Of a stretch of 64,000 nucleotides of DNA, positions 44,542-54,296 are shown piece after piece. Both the position numbers and the translations under genes were made by a program. The stretch covers positions 62,001-126,000 of the forward strand of contig JAYQSH010000005.1 of the NCBI GenBank assembly GCA_038146805.1, written 5' to 3'. The stretch's first letter is position 1, and every line of letters begins with the position of its first letter. This DNA comes from CAIYXB01 sp038146805 (GTDB lineage: Bacteria; Cyanobacteriota; Vampirovibrionia; LMEP-6097). The notes below the pieces were generated by a model that saw nothing but the letters and a program-made list of their open reading frames with translations, did no database searches and was not told where the DNA came from.

Positions 44542-45519
44542 ATGGGTGCACTTACAGAATTAAAATCAGGAGATTACAAAATTGGTGATATGTTTGCAAC
44601 CCGTGAGGCTTACGGTAAAGCACTTTTAGAGCTTGGCGCAATTGACCAAAACGTAGTTGTACTGGACGCAGATTTATCTGGCTCAACTCAAACTAAACAT
44701 TTTGCTAAAGCTTTCCCTGACAGGTTTTTTAACATGGGGATTGCAGAAAACAATATGATGGGAGTAGCCGCAGGCTTAGCAAGAGCTGGCAAAAAACCTT
44801 TTGCAAGTAGTTTTGCGATGTTTGCTTCAGGACGCGCTTGGGAATTTGTCAGAAACTCAATCGCTCATAACCATTTGGTGGTAAGGGTTTGCGCGACACA
44901 TTCAGGGCTCACGGTAGGCGAAGATGGAGCAAGCCACCAAATTATTGAAGATATTTCTATTATGAAAGTGATTCCAGAAATGATGGTTTTAGTACCAGCA
45001 GACGCTCAAGAAGCTTACCAAATGATTTATGCTTCATTAGATTTTGAAAAACCCGTTTACATCAGACTTGGAAGAGCAAAATCACCAGTGATTTTTGATG
45101 AAAGTTATAAGTTCACTTTAGGCAAAGCTAATGTTTTAACAACAGGTTCTGATTTAACAATAGTTGCTTGTGGCATTATGGTTGCGAGGGCTTTGGAAGC
45201 GGCTGAAAAACTAAAAGAACAAAACATCAACGCTGAAGTAATAAATTGTGCGTCAATCAAACCCCTTGATTGGCAAACAATTGCTACAAGTGTTAGCAAA
45301 AGCAAAAAACTTATAACGATAGAAGAACACAATGTACTTGGTGGTATGGGCGAGACTATTGTTTCTGCCTTAGTTGAAAATCAAGTTAATGATTTCAAAT
45401 TAAAAAAGATGGGAGTTCAGGATAAATTTGGGCAATCGGGTCCAGCTCTGCAAGTTTTAGATCATTACGGTCTTGCTGTCACTGACATTATTCAAGAGGC
45501 ACAAAATATTTTGAATTAA
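44542..45519 (+). CDS. Transketolase, C-terminal subunit
   Basis: 325 residues: pyrimidine-binding domain (VLDADLSGSTQTKHFAKAFP, FFNMGIAENNMMGVAAGLA, including the catalytic Glu of AENN) and the C-terminal transketolase domain (LTTGSDLTIVACGIMV, EEHNVLGGMGETI). It lies directly after the N-terminal subunit. The following membrane-protein gene starts on its last base. Confidence 0.95.
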   Translation: MGALTELKSGDYKIGDMFATREAYGKALLELGAIDQNVVVLDADLSGSTQTKHFAKAFPDRFFNMGIAENNMMGVAAGLARAGKKPFASSFAMFASGRAWEFVRNSIAHNHLVVRVCATHSGLTVGEDGASHQIIEDISIMKVIPEMMVLVPADAQEAYQMIYASLDFEKPVYIRLGRAKSPVIFDESYKFTLGKANVLTTGSDLTIVACGIMVARALEAAEKLKEQNINAEVINCASIKPLDWQTIATSVSKSKKLITIEEHNVLGGMGETIVSALVENQVNDFKLKKMGVQDKFGQSGPALQVLDHYGLAVTDIIQEAQNILN

Positions 45520-46040
45520 TGTTTTTAGGTTTTGCAAAATTTTTGTTTTCGTTGGTAAGCATAGCTTACTCATTTTTATTACAAATACCTCTTTTTAGTT
45601 TTCATTTTGCTGAACCAAATATTACAAAATTCTATTACACGCCAAGTATAATTTGGGTCTTTATTTTGGCAAAAATCTTCAACTATAATTACGCACTGCT
45701 TGCTTTAAGCGGTGTTTGCGTTTTAGGGCTATGCGGTTTTAATATTTTTTCTTTTGGCGGTGGTTGGCAATATATTTTTGAGCCTAGTTTTGGCTATATC
45801 ATTGCAATGTTTTTTATTGCTTTTGCAATTTTTGATATCACAATGCGAGAAAAACAAAATCAGGAAAGCTATTTTGTACAACAAATTATTGTGTTATTTG
45901 GGGTAAATGTTTTTGCGATCTTATTTTTTTTGCTATTTAATAAATTTGCTTTTATCCCTTTTCAAGAGCTGATTTATCAGCTACTTTATGATTTAATTTT
46001 TGCTATTATGTTCTTATGGCTATTCAAGAAAAAACATTAG
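45519..46040 (+). CDS. Membrane protein, possibly BioY-like
   Basis: 173 residues with about five hydrophobic helices. The central segment NIFSFGGGWQYIFEPSFGYI resembles the glycine-rich loop of BioY biotin transporters (GGxxYLxGPTxGY), and the overall length fits an S-component of an ECF transporter. I see no other biotin genes here, so the assignment is tentative. The 3' end overlaps dut by 25 bases. Confidence 0.45.
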   Translation: MFLGFAKFLFSLVSIAYSFLLQIPLFSFHFAEPNITKFYYTPSIIWVFILAKIFNYNYALLALSGVCVLGLCGFNIFSFGGGWQYIFEPSFGYIIAMFFIAFAIFDITMREKQNQESYFVQQIIVLFGVNVFAILFFLLFNKFAFIPFQELIYQLLYDLIFAIMFLWLFKKKH

Positions 46041-46504
46041 ACAACAAAACTGTTGATTTGCAAATATTAAAAATGCACCCCGATGTAGAAACACCTTTTT
46101 ATGCGACAGGTTCTTCTGCTGGCTTTGACTTAAAAGCTTTTATTCCTGAAGAAAAAGAAATTGTATTAAAAGCAGGAACGCGAGACAAAATTGCTACTGG
46201 CATCAAGATGGTGATTCCGCAGGGCTTTGAAGTTCAAATCAGACCGCGCTCAGGGCTTGCCTTTAAGCATGGTATCTCCCTAACAAATACACCGGGTACC
46301 ATCGATAGTGACTATCGTGGTGAAATTCAAATCTTAATCATCAATCATGGTAACGAAGATTTTGTAATAAAACATGGCGAAAGAATTGCACAAGCAGTAA
46401 TTGCTCCTGTGTGGCAAGCAAATTTTATTGAAATTGCCGAATTGCCAGAAGAAACTGACAATAACCGAGGTGCTGGTGGCTTTGGATCTACTGGAAAACG
46501 TTAA
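46016..46504 (+). CDS. dut: dUTP diphosphatase
   Basis: Hydrolyses dUTP to dUMP and pyrophosphate. 162 residues with the five dUTPase motifs, including SSAGFDLKAF, RPRSGLAFKHGISLTN, GTIDSDYRGEIQ and the C-terminal RGAGGFGSTGK loop. TATTAT at 46004-46009 ends 6 bases before the ATG, so it may have its own leaderless transcript inside the upstream gene. It pairs with dcd at 57.5 kb in dUTP/dCTP metabolism. Confidence 0.95.
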   Translation: MAIQEKTLDNKTVDLQILKMHPDVETPFYATGSSAGFDLKAFIPEEKEIVLKAGTRDKIATGIKMVIPQGFEVQIRPRSGLAFKHGISLTNTPGTIDSDYRGEIQILIINHGNEDFVIKHGERIAQAVIAPVWQANFIEIAELPEETDNNRGAGGFGSTGKR

Positions 46505-46518
46505 CGAACTCCGATAAT

Positions 46519-46593
46519 GGGCGTGCTTCCAAACCCGTAATAAGTATCTCGAGTCTTTAGATTTGGGCATAAGTAAGGTTTGGAAGCACGCCC
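46519..46593. repeat. 75-bp palindromic repeat (short form)
   Basis: Perfect 17-bp terminal inverted repeats GGGCGTGCTTCCAAACC / GGTTTGGAAGCACGCCC around a 41-base centre. Same family as the 232-bp repeat but with only its first hairpin. It sits between dut and trxA. Confidence 0.9.
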
Positions 46594-46614
46594 TAGAAAA
46601 AAATAATTAATCGT

Positions 46615-46645
46615 GAGACAAAATTGACACGGTCCGAAGTGTCTC
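46615..46645. repeat. 31-bp palindromic repeat
   Basis: GAGACAAAATTGACACGGTC to CCGAAGTGTCTC: imperfect palindrome with GAGACA/TGTCTC ends. Related copies are at 53088-53118 (inverted), 53170-53200 and 63048-63078. Here it lies just beyond the trxA stop codon. Confidence 0.8.
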
Positions 46646-46648
46646 AAA

Positions 46649-46966
46649 CTAGCTGATTTTTGCAATTGCGTCTTCGATTTTTGCTTTATCAACAGCACCA
46701 ATCAACTGATCAACTGGTTTTCCATCTTTAAAGAAAATCAAATTTGGAATTGAATTAATTCTAAACTTAACAGCTGATTCTGGATTTTCGTCTGTGTTTA
46801 ATTTAAAAACTTTTACTTTACCCTGAAAGTCTTGAGCAATTTGATCGATAGTTGGTGCAAGTGCGCGACATGGACCACACCATGGAGCCCAAAAATCTAC
46901 CAAAACTGGAAGCTCAGAATTTAAAACTTCTGCTTCAAAATTACTATCTGTTACATCTAATGCCAT
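46649..46966 (-). CDS. trxA: Thioredoxin
   Basis: Cytosolic dithiol reductant; 105 residues with the active site WAPWCGPCRALAPT, the conserved cis-Pro region SIPNLIFFKDG and the usual fold. Length and motif are standard. TATAGT (46980-46975) ends 8 bases before the ATG. It could supply electrons to peroxiredoxins, but the one in this window is exported. Confidence 0.95.
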   Translation of the reverse strand: MALDVTDSNFEAEVLNSELPVLVDFWAPWCGPCRALAPTIDQIAQDFQGKVKVFKLNTDENPESAVKFRINSIPNLIFFKDGKPVDQLIGAVDKAKIEDAIAKIS

Positions 46967-46984
46967 AATTTAAAACTATAGCAT

Positions 46985-47470
46985 TTAAATATAAAAATCT
47001 ACTAGCAAACCTTGTAAATCACCAAGGCTTGCGACTAAATCAATTTCTTTTTTTTGTTCTTCAAGCAATTTATCGCTAATCTCAACCAGCTTTTCATCTA
47101 TCAAATTCATTTTTTCAAATAAATTTTTGTCATTTTTTTGATGCTCGTAAGCATGGTCTTTGACATCGGTAATAAAAGATTTTATTTCAGAAACATAATC
47201 TTTGACAACAGATGGCAAAGGATGATTCATCACCAAACTTGCTTTTTGTTTAATATCAACGAGACGAGTTTCTAAATTTTTGGCTTCAACTTTATTAGCT
47301 TTAGTAGAACGGCTCAAAAAATTTTCAAAAAAATTATTTTCTTTGATGCGAGTAGCTAGATCTGTTTTGACATTAGATGTTTTTGCAGAACTAGCTTCAC
47401 TCGAAGAAGCGTTATTTTGCAGATCATCACGAGTTGCAATGGCTTGGCTGGTAATTGCAGAAAGAGGCAT
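46985..47470 (-). CDS. DUF327/YaaR-like helical protein
   Basis: 161 residues, cytosolic. Residues 1-45 are Ser/Ala/Asn/Thr-rich and disordered. The remainder is helical and matches my recollection of YaaR: a segment VKDYVSEIKSFITDVKDHAY, a middle with LIDEKLVEISDKLLEE, and the closing GDLQGLLVDFYI. Function of the family is unknown. TATAGC ends 8 bases before the ATG; the gene is on its own transcript beside trxA. Confidence 0.55.
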   Translation of the reverse strand: MPLSAITSQAIATRDDLQNNASSSEASSAKTSNVKTDLATRIKENNFFENFLSRSTKANKVEAKNLETRLVDIKQKASLVMNHPLPSVVKDYVSEIKSFITDVKDHAYEHQKNDKNLFEKMNLIDEKLVEISDKLLEEQKKEIDLVASLGDLQGLLVDFYI

Positions 47471-47672
47471 ATATGTATGCTATATCCCCTACAAAAACAA
47501 AAAAACTCTAGACTAATAAGCTATTTTAAGCAGTCTCAAGGGGTAAACCCTTGCATTTTGCGACTGAGATTTGTTGCTTTGCTTGAATGTCTAGACTTTA
47601 TTGAAGAAACTATAAAAGAAAACTATATATACCAATAAAATTGTAAATTGCTTGCTAATATTTATCTTTGCT

Positions 47673-48296
47673 ATGGCAGTTGAAATTAAATTTGAAAATA
47701 GAAACAAAACAAAAAAAGCTCGCGCTTTAAGAGCAGAGGGTGTTATTCCTGCGACTCTTTATGGTCCAGAAATTGAAGCTACAGAAATTCAGTTAAACGC
47801 AAAAGAATTTTCTAGAGTTAATTTCCATGACTACACACATTTAATTAATTTAAAAGCGGATGATGCTGAGCACGAAGTACTAATTAAAAATATCCAAAGA
47901 GATTTTGTTACTCGTGAAGTTTTAAATATTGAATTTTATAAAATCAAACGTGGTCACAAAGTGACAATGAAAGTTGAATTAAAATTCGAAGGCAGTTCTG
48001 AAGCTGTTAAGCTTGGTGCTGACTTAGTTACAATTCACAAAGAAGCAAACATCAGATGTTTACCTAGAAACATACCTTATTTTTTATCAGTAGATATCAG
48101 CAAATTAAAAAATGTTGGCGATCAATTAAGTTTTGCTGATATTGAAGTTGATGCTGAAAAAATCGAAATTTTAGATCCTGAAAAAGAAGTTGTTTGCAAA
48201 GCTGAATCAAAAAGAACTAATACTGTTGAAACTTCTGCACCTACAGCAGAAGCAACAGCAGAAGAAGCACCTGAAGAAGCTGCTACCGCTGCTTAA
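47673..48296 (+). CDS. rplY: 50S ribosomal protein L25/Ctc
   Basis: Binds 5S rRNA. About 207 residues: the L25 N-terminal domain (KKARALRAEGVIPATLYGPE) and the Ctc-type C-terminal domain (LVTIHKEANIRCLPRNIP, DPEKEVVCK), then an Ala/Thr/Glu tail. The ATG at 47673 (MAVEIKF) is preferred over a TTG 21 bases earlier because the added residues are hydrophobic and not part of the family. A TAATAT lies 11 bases upstream. Confidence 0.92.
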   Translation: MAVEIKFENRNKTKKARALRAEGVIPATLYGPEIEATEIQLNAKEFSRVNFHDYTHLINLKADDAEHEVLIKNIQRDFVTREVLNIEFYKIKRGHKVTMKVELKFEGSSEAVKLGADLVTIHKEANIRCLPRNIPYFLSVDISKLKNVGDQLSFADIEVDAEKIEILDPEKEVVCKAESKRTNTVETSAPTAEATAEEAPEEAATAA

Positions 48297-48324
48297 TTTT
48301 TGCAAAAGTTCTATAATATAAATA

Positions 48325-51300
48325 TTGAATACTTCTTTAATTAATCAAGAAGCACAAAAGCTTGAAGAAAATTTCAAGCAAGCTTTTGCGCTTTTAAATG
48401 AACAACAACAAACTGCTGTAATGCAAACTGAAGGTCCAGTAATGGTTATTGCGGGTCCCGGCACCGGTAAAACACAAGTACTATCTTTAAGAATCGCAAA
48501 TATTTTAAGAGACCCTGACTTGCAGGTGAATCCCAGTGAAATTTTATGTCTCACCTTTACAGAAAGTGGTGTGCTTGCCATGCGAGAAAGGTTAGAAAAA
48601 TTTATTGGTTCAGCAGCATATCAAGTTGGTATTTTTACTTTTCATAGTTTTTGTAACCAAGTCATTCAAGAAAACAAAGAGATTTTTTATTTAAAAACCA
48701 GATTGATGATTTAGAAAAAATTCAAATTGTAGAAGACATTTTAGACAATGAAATTGAGGCAATCAGCCCTATAAAACCTTTTGGCAATAATTACATTTAC
48801 CTTAGAGAGTCTCTATCATATTTTCAGACTCTCAAACAAGAAAACATTAAGCCAGATGAATTTATAAAAGCCGTAAAGAAAGAAAATGATTTTTTTACAA
48901 AATACAAAGATCTTTTGGATTCAATCAAACAAACAAATGCAAGGACTTTAAAAAAAGACCCTGAAATAATGACAAAATTTTTCACTAGCTTGGAAAGCTG
49001 TAAAGATCAATATCCAGAATTTTATCAATTATTTTTGGATTTTAATGAACAAAGCGAGACAGCAAAAGACTTTAAAGACAAGCTCAAAAAATATTACGAA
49101 AAAACTGAAAAACAAATGCCACGTTTATTAGAAATTTACAAAATCTATAAATCTTATAGCGAAAAATTATTAGACCTAAAACTCTACGATTATGAAGACA
49201 TGATTATGCATGTCATAAGCAAATTTAAAACCAATGAAAACTTTTTACTCAAGTATCAAGAAAGATATCAGTATTTTTTGGTTGATGAATACCAAGATAC
49301 AAATGGTGCTCAAAGTGATTTAGTAGAACTGTTAAGCTCCTACTACAAAGAAAAAGCAAACTTATTTATAGTAGGTGATGATGATCAATCAATATATCGC
49401 TTTCAGGGAGCTTCATTAGAAAACATCTTTGATTTTTCAGATCGTTTCAAAAACAATTTATTTTCCGTAGTCTTAGAAAAAAACTATCGTAGTAATCAAG
49501 ACATTCTTGATACAGCTTCACATCTAATAGGACATAATCAAACTCGCATAATCAATAAATTAACAAGTTTAAACAAAAATCTCGAATCACAAGTAAACAA
49601 TAAAGACCATGATGATTTCATGGTTGAACACAGAATCAGCAACAGCAAACAAGATCAATATTTTCATTTGGCAAAATCAATCAAACAACTACAGGAACAA
49701 GGTGTTGCTTTAAAAGATATAGCCATCATCTATAGAGAAAATAAAGAAGCACAAGAAATCTCAGACTATCTAAACAGTTTCAAGATTTTTTCTAAGACTC
49801 AAGTAAGTGAAAATATTTTACAAGAAATTTTAATTAAACAATTTATTGATTTACTAGAACTCATTGCTGACCCACATAAAAATATCTATAATTTATTTTT
49901 GGTCTTAAATTATAATTTCATCTTAGAAAGCTCTGACTTCAAAGATAGAAAAATTGAGCTGATCGAAATCTTTAAATTAACCAAAAAACTCAAGAAAGAC
50001 CCTGATAAGTCTTTTCTAGAGACGATTTATGAAGATGAGCGTTTCAAGTTTTTCATTGAAAAAATCCTGAAATTCCATAAAGAAAAATACAATTATAAAT
50101 TAGATCATTTCATTGAAATCATTGCAAAAGAATTTGGTTTGATTAATTATATTTTTAAAAGCACTGATAAAATTTTACAACTCAATTATTTCTCAAGTTT
50201 TTATAGTTTTTGTAAACAGCAAATCCAAAAAAATGCTTTTCTAGAAAATAATCCTTTTTTAAACTATGAACTAAAAGATTTTTTAGCACATCTAAAATTA
50301 ATGCAAAAAAACAATTTAAGCATAAGTCCAAGTGCAATTGAAGCAAACGTTGATGCAGTCAACTTAATGACTGCTCATAGATCAAAAGGTCTTGAATTTG
50401 ATTATGTTTTTATTCCAAGCTTACAAGATAAATATTGGGGCAATAAGACAAGCAGAAAAAATCTACAGTTTCCGAGTTTTTTACTCAAGCAAAGCGAAGC
50501 TATTAAATCATTTGACCCTTTAGAAGAAGAAAGAAGACTATTTTTTGTAGCAATGACAAGAGCAAAAAAACAACTTTGTTTTTATTCTTATACCCATGAT
50601 CATAATGCCAAAGCCATTTCAAAATCAGTATTTCTTTCAGAGCTTAGTGCTCAAGTAAAGCAAACTAATATTGAATTAGGGCTTGAAGAACAACTCGACA
50701 AACTAAACATTATCACTCATGAACAAAACCCGGACTTTGAGTTCCAAGAAAAAGAATTTTTAAGATCCATCTCAGAGAATTATAGACTGTCTGTAACACA
50801 TTTAAACAACTACATTGATTGTCCGCGCAAATTCTTTTACCAGAATTTCATAAAAATTCCATCTGCTAAAGTCAAACATGCCGCTCTTGGAACGGCTGTG
50901 CATAATGCTTTATGCGAACTCTTTGAACTTTGCAAAGAAAAAAAGCTAGAGCTAGAAACAGCTCTAGAATTCACAAACAAACAATTCATTATGCACCTTG
51001 AAAAAGAGTCCTTAATCAAAGCTGAATTTATTGAAACAAAAGCACAAGGCTTGGAAATTTTAAGTGCTTATTTAAAAAGGTATTTTTATGAATTTAATTT
51101 CGAAGCTTTACTTGAATATGATTTCACTAATTTAAATCTGGTTTTTGATAATTTTCTTCTAAGTGGTAAAGTTGGACAAAATTGAAATTTTAAAAGATGA
51201 CAAAGTAAATGTAGTCGACTACAAAACAGGTACAGTCAATGCCGCCCAATTCAAACCGGGTGGTAGTTCTCATAGACAAATTGTTTTCTATCAACTTCTT

Positions 51301-51546
51301 TGTGATCTTGCTAAAAAGAATTCGCCAAACTTTAAATACACGATGGTTTCTGGTGAATTAGATTATGTAAAAAAACAAGGTGATAATTTTAGAAAAGAAA
51401 AAATTGAAGTCAGTGAAAAAGACCTAGAACAATTAAAAACAGAAATCAGTAACTTTAGACAAAGTTTAGATGCTCTCAATTTCCCAATGACCAACGAAAT
51501 TAAAACTTGTGATTTTTGCAGTTTTAAGAATATTTGCAATCGATAA
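48325..51546 (+). CDS. UvrD/PcrA-type helicase with C-terminal PD-(D/E)XK nuclease, two frameshifts
   Basis: About 1070 residues once two single-base errors are corrected: a missing T in 48683-48688, and an extra G at 51174-51175. Superfamily 1 motifs: VIAGPGTGKTQ (I), DEYQDTNGAQ (II), VGDDDQSIYRFQGA (III), VNLMTAHRSKGLEFDYVF (V) and FVAMTRAKKQL (VI). The C-terminus has CPRKFFYQ, VVDYKTG (nuclease motif) and CDFCSFKNIC, a Cys set like the Fe-S-stapled AddB nuclease. A recombination or repair helicase-nuclease. It starts TTG with TATAAT (48312-48317) 7 bases upstream. Confidence 0.88.
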
Positions 51547-51578
51547 ATATTGCGCCACTTAATATAACAGCAAAAAAC

Positions 51579-51605
51579 GTGGTCTTCGTGCCTGGCACGA
51601 TGATT
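51579..51605. repeat. 27-bp repeat, copy 2
   Basis: Identical to 33810-33836, with the TCGTGCC-T-GGCACGA palindrome. It lies between the helicase stop and the convergent exported-protein gene, whose stop is 7 bases away. Confidence 0.8.
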
Positions 51606-51611
51606 CTCTAT

Positions 51612-52022
51612 TTAGTTTAGGCTTTGTTCTTGCTCAAAGAGTTCTTTGCCTAAATCAAAGATATCTTTATCGTAATGAATACCGTCATAGATTTCTTTTT
51701 CTGAAACATCTAAATCTTGTACTCTGGTTGCAAATTTAGAAAGATCAGCTTGCTCTAATTCTAAGTTTCTTAATTCTTCTTCGAACTTCTCTACCTTTGA
51801 AATCTCCATTTGCATTTTGATCTCAATCTCATCAATTTGTTTTTCAAGGTCTTCAGTTGTAAGACCAAGTTTTTTTAGTTCTGCTTCCGCTCCATAATCA
51901 CTACTAATACTTTGTTCTAAACTATCTTCTAAAATTTGCTCATCGAGCACATCTTGAGCTTTTAATGCTACCGGAAAGAGCCAACAAAGTATCAACAAAA
52001 GTGTGATTAAATACTTTTTCAT
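51612..52022 (-). CDS. Exported acidic coiled-coil protein, 136 aa
   Basis: Signal peptide (MKKYLITLLLILCWLFPVALKA) followed by an acidic, helical mature part, e.g. LGLTTEDLEKQIDEIEIKMQ and EKFEEELRNLELEQADLS. No family recognised. The bases between it and recO (52023-52244) hold AT-rich sequence with a hairpin-poor stretch and no gene. Confidence 0.6.
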   Translation of the reverse strand: MKKYLITLLLILCWLFPVALKAQDVLDEQILEDSLEQSISSDYGAEAELKKLGLTTEDLEKQIDEIEIKMQMEISKVEKFEEELRNLELEQADLSKFATRVQDLDVSEKEIYDGIHYDKDIFDLGKELFEQEQSLN

Positions 52023-52244
52023 ATTATATATATCGGTTTATAAATCTTATGCTGTAGTATTTCTTCCTTTTTTCTAGGCTTTATATATTAAAATTCAATA
52101 ATTTTGACAATTGAGTGCATTTGGCTATTTCAGGTAAAAGCAAGGCCAGCATTAGCTTTCACAAGTATATAAGGCTAAAGGTTATGCTTTGTTTAACTAA
52201 AAAATATTAAGGATCTAATCATTGAGCTAAGTTTCGCTATTGGA

Positions 52245-53078
52245 TCAGGGTTGAGAAATCGACGGAGTTGGATTTTTCAGTGGATCCTCAAGCTCAGTTT
52301 CTAGAAATTCAGCAAGAGTTTTCCAAGTCTTAAATTCTTTATTGATACAAAATTCTAAATGCTTATACAAAAACTTAATTACAGCTTGCAAACTAAGAAG
52401 ATCTAAATCAACAAGTTCTATATCATCATTAAGTTTTTCAAGAATTTTAAACACACCTGCTTGAAAAACATGAATACTATTCTCATAGGGATTTGTTTTT
52501 AGAAGTTCAAAATACGCTTTTTCAGAAATTATAGAACCATTTTCAAAATCAAAATATTGCGGGATTTGATTTTGACTACGTTTTTTTTGAGTTTGAAAAC
52601 AAATATTAAGCTCTGGCTTGTATCCCTGTGCGCAAGTTACTTTCCAAAGAAAATCAATAATCAAACTATGTACTTGCAACTTAGTGAGTTTTTGTTCTTG
52701 ATTTAAAATGTTAAGAGACCTTTGTAGTAAATCAAAGTAATCAAAAGTTTTCAAATCACCTTCTAAGCTTACAAGATCTGTAATCTCACAAAAAAAATAA
52801 GCAACTGTCAATAAATCAAAATCTTTTTGCAACTGAGAAAATTGCTGTAATAATTTTATTTCTTGAACTATATCTAAATGACGTCCTTTAGCTAATAAAA
52901 ATTCTGCGTATTGCAGTACTTGCGTTTTAGGTCCATTCTTACTATTGATTTTATAAGCTGATTTAGCAACAGCTCTTAGTGAACCAAAATGATCACTAAT
53001 AATATGAATGATTTTATCGTTGTCATTCAAGCGATGATTTTTTAAAATTATTCCTTTGCATTTTAAGGCTTCTGACAT
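52245..53078 (-). CDS. recO: DNA repair protein RecO
   Basis: Loads RecA with RecR in the RecF pathway. 277 residues: N-terminal OB fold (MSEALKCKGIILKNHRLNDN, HIISDHFGSLRAVAK) and a helical C-terminal domain (KTFDYFDLLQRSLNIL). The zinc finger found in some RecO proteins is not apparent. A pair of 31-bp palindromes lies just upstream of its start. Confidence 0.88.
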   Translation of the reverse strand: MSEALKCKGIILKNHRLNDNDKIIHIISDHFGSLRAVAKSAYKINSKNGPKTQVLQYAEFLLAKGRHLDIVQEIKLLQQFSQLQKDFDLLTVAYFFCEITDLVSLEGDLKTFDYFDLLQRSLNILNQEQKLTKLQVHSLIIDFLWKVTCAQGYKPELNICFQTQKKRSQNQIPQYFDFENGSIISEKAYFELLKTNPYENSIHVFQAGVFKILEKLNDDIELVDLDLLSLQAVIKFLYKHLEFCINKEFKTWKTLAEFLETELEDPLKNPTPSISQP

Positions 53079-53087
53079 AATATTTTT

Positions 53088-53118
53088 GAGACACTTCGGA
53101 CCGTGTTATTTTTGTCTC
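53088..53118. repeat. 31-bp palindromic repeat (inverted copy)
   Basis: GAGACACTTCGGACCGTG to TTGTCTC, inverse of 53170-53200. Together the two copies form a 110-bp head-to-head structure in the recO/53298 intergenic region (spacer about 50 bases). Confidence 0.85.
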
Positions 53119-53169
53119 ATTTTTATCTTAGCGACTTGTTGGAGCTATAGCAAACTTAAAATAATAGAT

Positions 53170-53200
53170 GAGACAAAAATAACACGGTCCGAAGTGTCTC
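53170..53200. repeat. 31-bp palindromic repeat (direct copy)
   Basis: GAGACAAAAATAACACGG to GTGTCTC. Mirror partner of 53088-53118; the 97 bases on to 53298 include only a promoter region and a GGGAGG ribosome-binding site for the next gene. Confidence 0.85.
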
Positions 53201-53297
53201 AAAATGAGTAAAGATTAATTATTTTTTTTACAGAGGGGGTTGAAATACGCATTTATATTTTATTAATATTCTCATGTAAGAACGGGAGGACAATTCA

Positions 53298-54185
53298 ATG
53301 ACTGAATTAAAGGGACAAAAACCTGTTACTACACACCAAGTAAGTGCATTAGCAGGAAATACAATAACTAGCAAAGGACCAAGCTCAAGAGTCGAGGAGC
53401 AAAGTCAAAAAACAGGGGAGCAAAATCAAGTTCAAGCCCCCAGTGCAAATCTAGAAACACAAAGACCAGAGCAAAAATCACAAGAAGAAATTTTAAAACG
53501 GGCTGCAGAAAATGCAGCCCGTTTGCGTTCTGAGGCAACTAGACCAGCAGATGCCAAAGTGATTCAAGGTTTTGCACAAACACCGGCAGAAGCACTTAAG
53601 GAAACAAATAGAACAGAGGCTGAAAAGCTCGCGCAAACACAAAAACAAAGTCAGATTAATTTACAGCCTTTATTTGTGGCTTTAGAAAACAATGACACAG
53701 ATCAAGTTAATCGTGAATTAAATAAAATCGCAGGAAAATACTCTGCAAAACTGAACAAAATTCGAGATCAAGAGGAATTTGTGCTTTTTGTAAATGCTAA
53801 ACATAGCTTAGAAGAAGATCAAATACTGGCTGACAATATTTTGGGTCTTAGCAGAGACAAAAAAATTGGTTTTGCACAAACAAAACCAGATTTTAATGTT
53901 TTTCATGGGGTGCTTTTTGCGAACAAGCCAGAAGCTAAGGATTTACAAAAACAGCTTGTGCAAGTCTCTGTACAAAAATTAGTTCTGCAAAGAGCTAATG
54001 CGCAGCAAAAAACTTTGTTAGAAAAGCTTGTAAATAATAGTTCAAAAGCTCCTGTAGAGCAGGAAAATAGATCTTTGTTAAGGCAAATTAGTGAAAATAT
54101 TGGCAGTATAATTCAGAATTTTCTAAAAGGCTTACTAAGATTTACAGAGATAATAAAAGGAGGAGAAAAAACAAAGGCTGTTTAG
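53298..54185 (+). CDS. Gln/Ser/Thr-rich cytosolic protein of unknown function
   Basis: 295 residues, no signal peptide. Residues 1-60 are disordered and Gln-rich (EEQSQKTGEQNQVQAPSANL). Next come Ala/Glu-rich helices (EILKRAAENAARLRSEATRP), a middle domain about 115-235 and a C-terminal helical segment (ENIGSIIQNFLKGLLRFTEI). The ribosome-binding site GGGAGG lies about 8 bases before the ATG. A terminator follows at 54205-54262. The style matches the damaged gene at 54297-55232. Confidence 0.65.
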   Translation: MTELKGQKPVTTHQVSALAGNTITSKGPSSRVEEQSQKTGEQNQVQAPSANLETQRPEQKSQEEILKRAAENAARLRSEATRPADAKVIQGFAQTPAEALKETNRTEAEKLAQTQKQSQINLQPLFVALENNDTDQVNRELNKIAGKYSAKLNKIRDQEEFVLFVNAKHSLEEDQILADNILGLSRDKKIGFAQTKPDFNVFHGVLFANKPEAKDLQKQLVQVSVQKLVLQRANAQQKTLLEKLVNNSSKAPVEQENRSLLRQISENIGSIIQNFLKGLLRFTEIIKGGEKTKAV

Positions 54186-54204
54186 TTATAACAGCACAAG
54201 CAAA

Positions 54205-54262
54205 AAAGGAGGGGCTAATTTTTTTATTTCCATCATTCTCAAACACTTTTAGCCCCTTTTTT
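54205..54262 (+). terminator. Rho-independent terminator
   Basis: AAAAAAGGAGGGGCTAA pairs with TTTTAGCCCCTTTTTT across a loop of about 30 bases, followed by the T run. Ends the transcript of the Gln-rich gene. Confidence 0.75.
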
Positions 54263-54296
54263 GATATAACACATATACGTTTTAAAGGGAGAAAAA

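Noticed and set aside
46334..46701. Minus-strand frames over dut and the 75-bp repeat
   Set aside because: They run through a palindromic repeat and the antisense of dut; no family resemblance.
47516..47660. Hairpin CAAGGG-GTAAA-CCCTTG near 47537 as a terminator or riboswitch
   Set aside because: Short stem with no T run and no recognisable aptamer features; nothing further seen in this gap.
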